Source of the DNA: Parabacteroides timonensis
GTDB taxonomy: Bacteria; Bacteroidota; Bacteroidia; Bacteroidales; Tannerellaceae
Assembly: GCF_900128505.1 (NCBI RefSeq)
Contig: NZ_LT669941.1
Coordinates: forward strand, 1,486,048 to 1,550,047
Length of the DNA: 64,000 nt
Direction: 5' to 3'
The position numbers and the translations under genes are program-made. Below the pieces are notes generated by a model. The model was given only the letters and a program-made list of their open reading frames with translations, had not been told where the DNA came from and ran no database searches. Positions 63,352-64,000 of this stretch are shown one piece after another. Position 1 is the first letter of the stretch. Each line of letters starts with the position of its first letter.

Positions 63352-64000
63352 TTATAAATCGATTACTTCATCTATTTCAACCGATTCCCAATCTGCAACC
63401 TTCACATCGACAACGCTCAGGCCTTTTTTAGACACACTGAAAGTATAGATGTAGTTTTTATTGGGTAACCAACCGCTATTACCATCAGCATCCGTAGGTA
63501 CAGGTAAAATAGCTTCCAACGGGAATGTATTACTTGAACTCGGCTCAGCAATCTGGAACTCCACTTTTACCGAATTTTCTGCCAGATCTGCGATCGGATA
63601 AACCAATGTACTGATATAGTTGGCCGCAGCACGACCATCTACCTCCGGAGCAGTGTACAAGTAAGTAAGTTTTGACGCCTTTTCCGCAGTTCCGAACGGA
63701 TCTTTAGAACCGGTTGCACGCGCTCTGATCAGATAATAATCTTTCAATGTACGGGTAAGATCCTCTCCTGTAGCAGTCTCCGTATTGATAACATCCGTTG
63801 CTGTCGCATCGTCATTACTTATTTTCATTGTTGCATCGCCTACTTTGAATACACCGCTACCCGGTGTTACATTCGAGATTTTGAAAGAGGCAACCGAACC
63901 TAATGTCGAAGCATTCGGAGTTGTCCCTGTGGGAGCTTTCGCTACCAGATCCTTATCGTACAAACGGAATGTCACCATAGAAAGCGCATGCTTCATCGAC
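63352..64000 (-). CDS. Fimbrillin-family protein, C-terminal part (cut by window edge)
   Basis: The frame is open to base 64000, so the start lies outside; about 216 residues are visible. They begin in the conserved M-K-H-A-L-S-M-V-T-F-R-L segment of fimbrillins and end with K-N-Y-I-Y-T-F-S-V-S-K-K-G-L-S-V-V-D-V-K-V-A-D-W and an acidic tail (E-S-V-E-I-D-E-V-I-D-L). By the pattern of the neighbours, the missing N-terminus should carry a lipoprotein signal and a basic maturation site. The locus therefore continues beyond the window. Confidence 0.9.
   Translation of the reverse strand, partial: SMKHALSMVTFRLYDKDLVAKAPTGTTPNASTLGSVASFKISNVTPGSGVFKVGDATMKISNDDATATDVINTETATGEDLTRTLKDYYLIRARATGSKDPFGTAEKASKLTYLYTAPEVDGRAAANYISTLVYPIADLAENSVKVEFQIAEPSSSNTFPLEAILPVPTDADGNSGWLPNKNYIYTFSVSKKGLSVVDVKVADWESVEIDEVIDL

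Overview
The window is Bacteroidales chromosomal DNA. Evidence: SusC/SusD pairs, an ECF sigma / FecR anti-sigma pair, many exported glycoside hydrolases, Bacteroidales lipoprotein signals, TAnnTTTG-type -7 boxes and a type V (FimA/Mfa-like) fimbrial locus. A Parabacteroides-like gut species is my best guess, but the sequence does not fix the genus. Every gene I can support lies on the minus strand, so transcription runs from high to low coordinates. No rRNA, tRNA, CRISPR array, transposase or integrase was recognised.

Region A (1-27.5 kb): carbohydrate utilisation. At the left edge are an ECF sigma factor, its FecR-type anti-sigma factor and the N-terminus of the SusC-type receptor they probably control. 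Next is a mannose operon (13.2 to 2.5 kb): six-hairpin glycosidase, phosphomannose-isomerase-like enzyme, ROK sugar kinase, GH92 and GH38 alpha-mannosidases and an MFS sugar porter. This can release, import, phosphorylate and isomerise mannose. Then a sugar-acid operon (20.8 to 13.5 kb): RraA-like aldolase, enolase-superfamily dehydratase, SDR dehydrogenase, sodium/solute symporter and GH2 enzyme, with an AraC regulator beside it. A GH89 alpha-N-acetylglucosaminidase plus a DUF6067-like glycosidase, and a small ACT-domain protein, complete the region.

Region B (27.6-44.9 kb): a SusC/SusD pair preceded in transcription order by GH31, GH2, GH95-like, GH29 and GH3 enzymes. The set suits a fucosylated, galactose- or xylose-bearing glycan (mucin-type or xyloglucan-type).

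Region C (45.0-47.8 kb): a small cassette with a lipoprotein carrying a C-terminal membrane helix (unimolecular-spanin-like), an M15 peptidase (endolysin-like), a two-helix membrane protein (holin-like), two HU-type DNA-binding proteins and an orphan gene. It resembles a domesticated phage lysis module.

Region D (47.8-64.0 kb): a tightly packed fimbrial locus with five complete and one partial fimbrillin-like lipoprotein genes, an OmpA/TPR lipoprotein, and four tandem, mosaic, lipid-anchored putative tip adhesins. Each adhesin has a pilin-like N-terminus, BACON-like middle and a small C-terminal WRLP...RCVR domain.

The intergenic DNA is unusually rich in structure: a 242-bp nest of palindromes between the GH31 and GH2 genes, an interleaved X-Y-X'-Y' inverted repeat inside the sugar-acid operon, a short repeat shared by two distant terminator regions, and paired palindromes inside three adhesin genes that stay symmetrical through synonymous changes.
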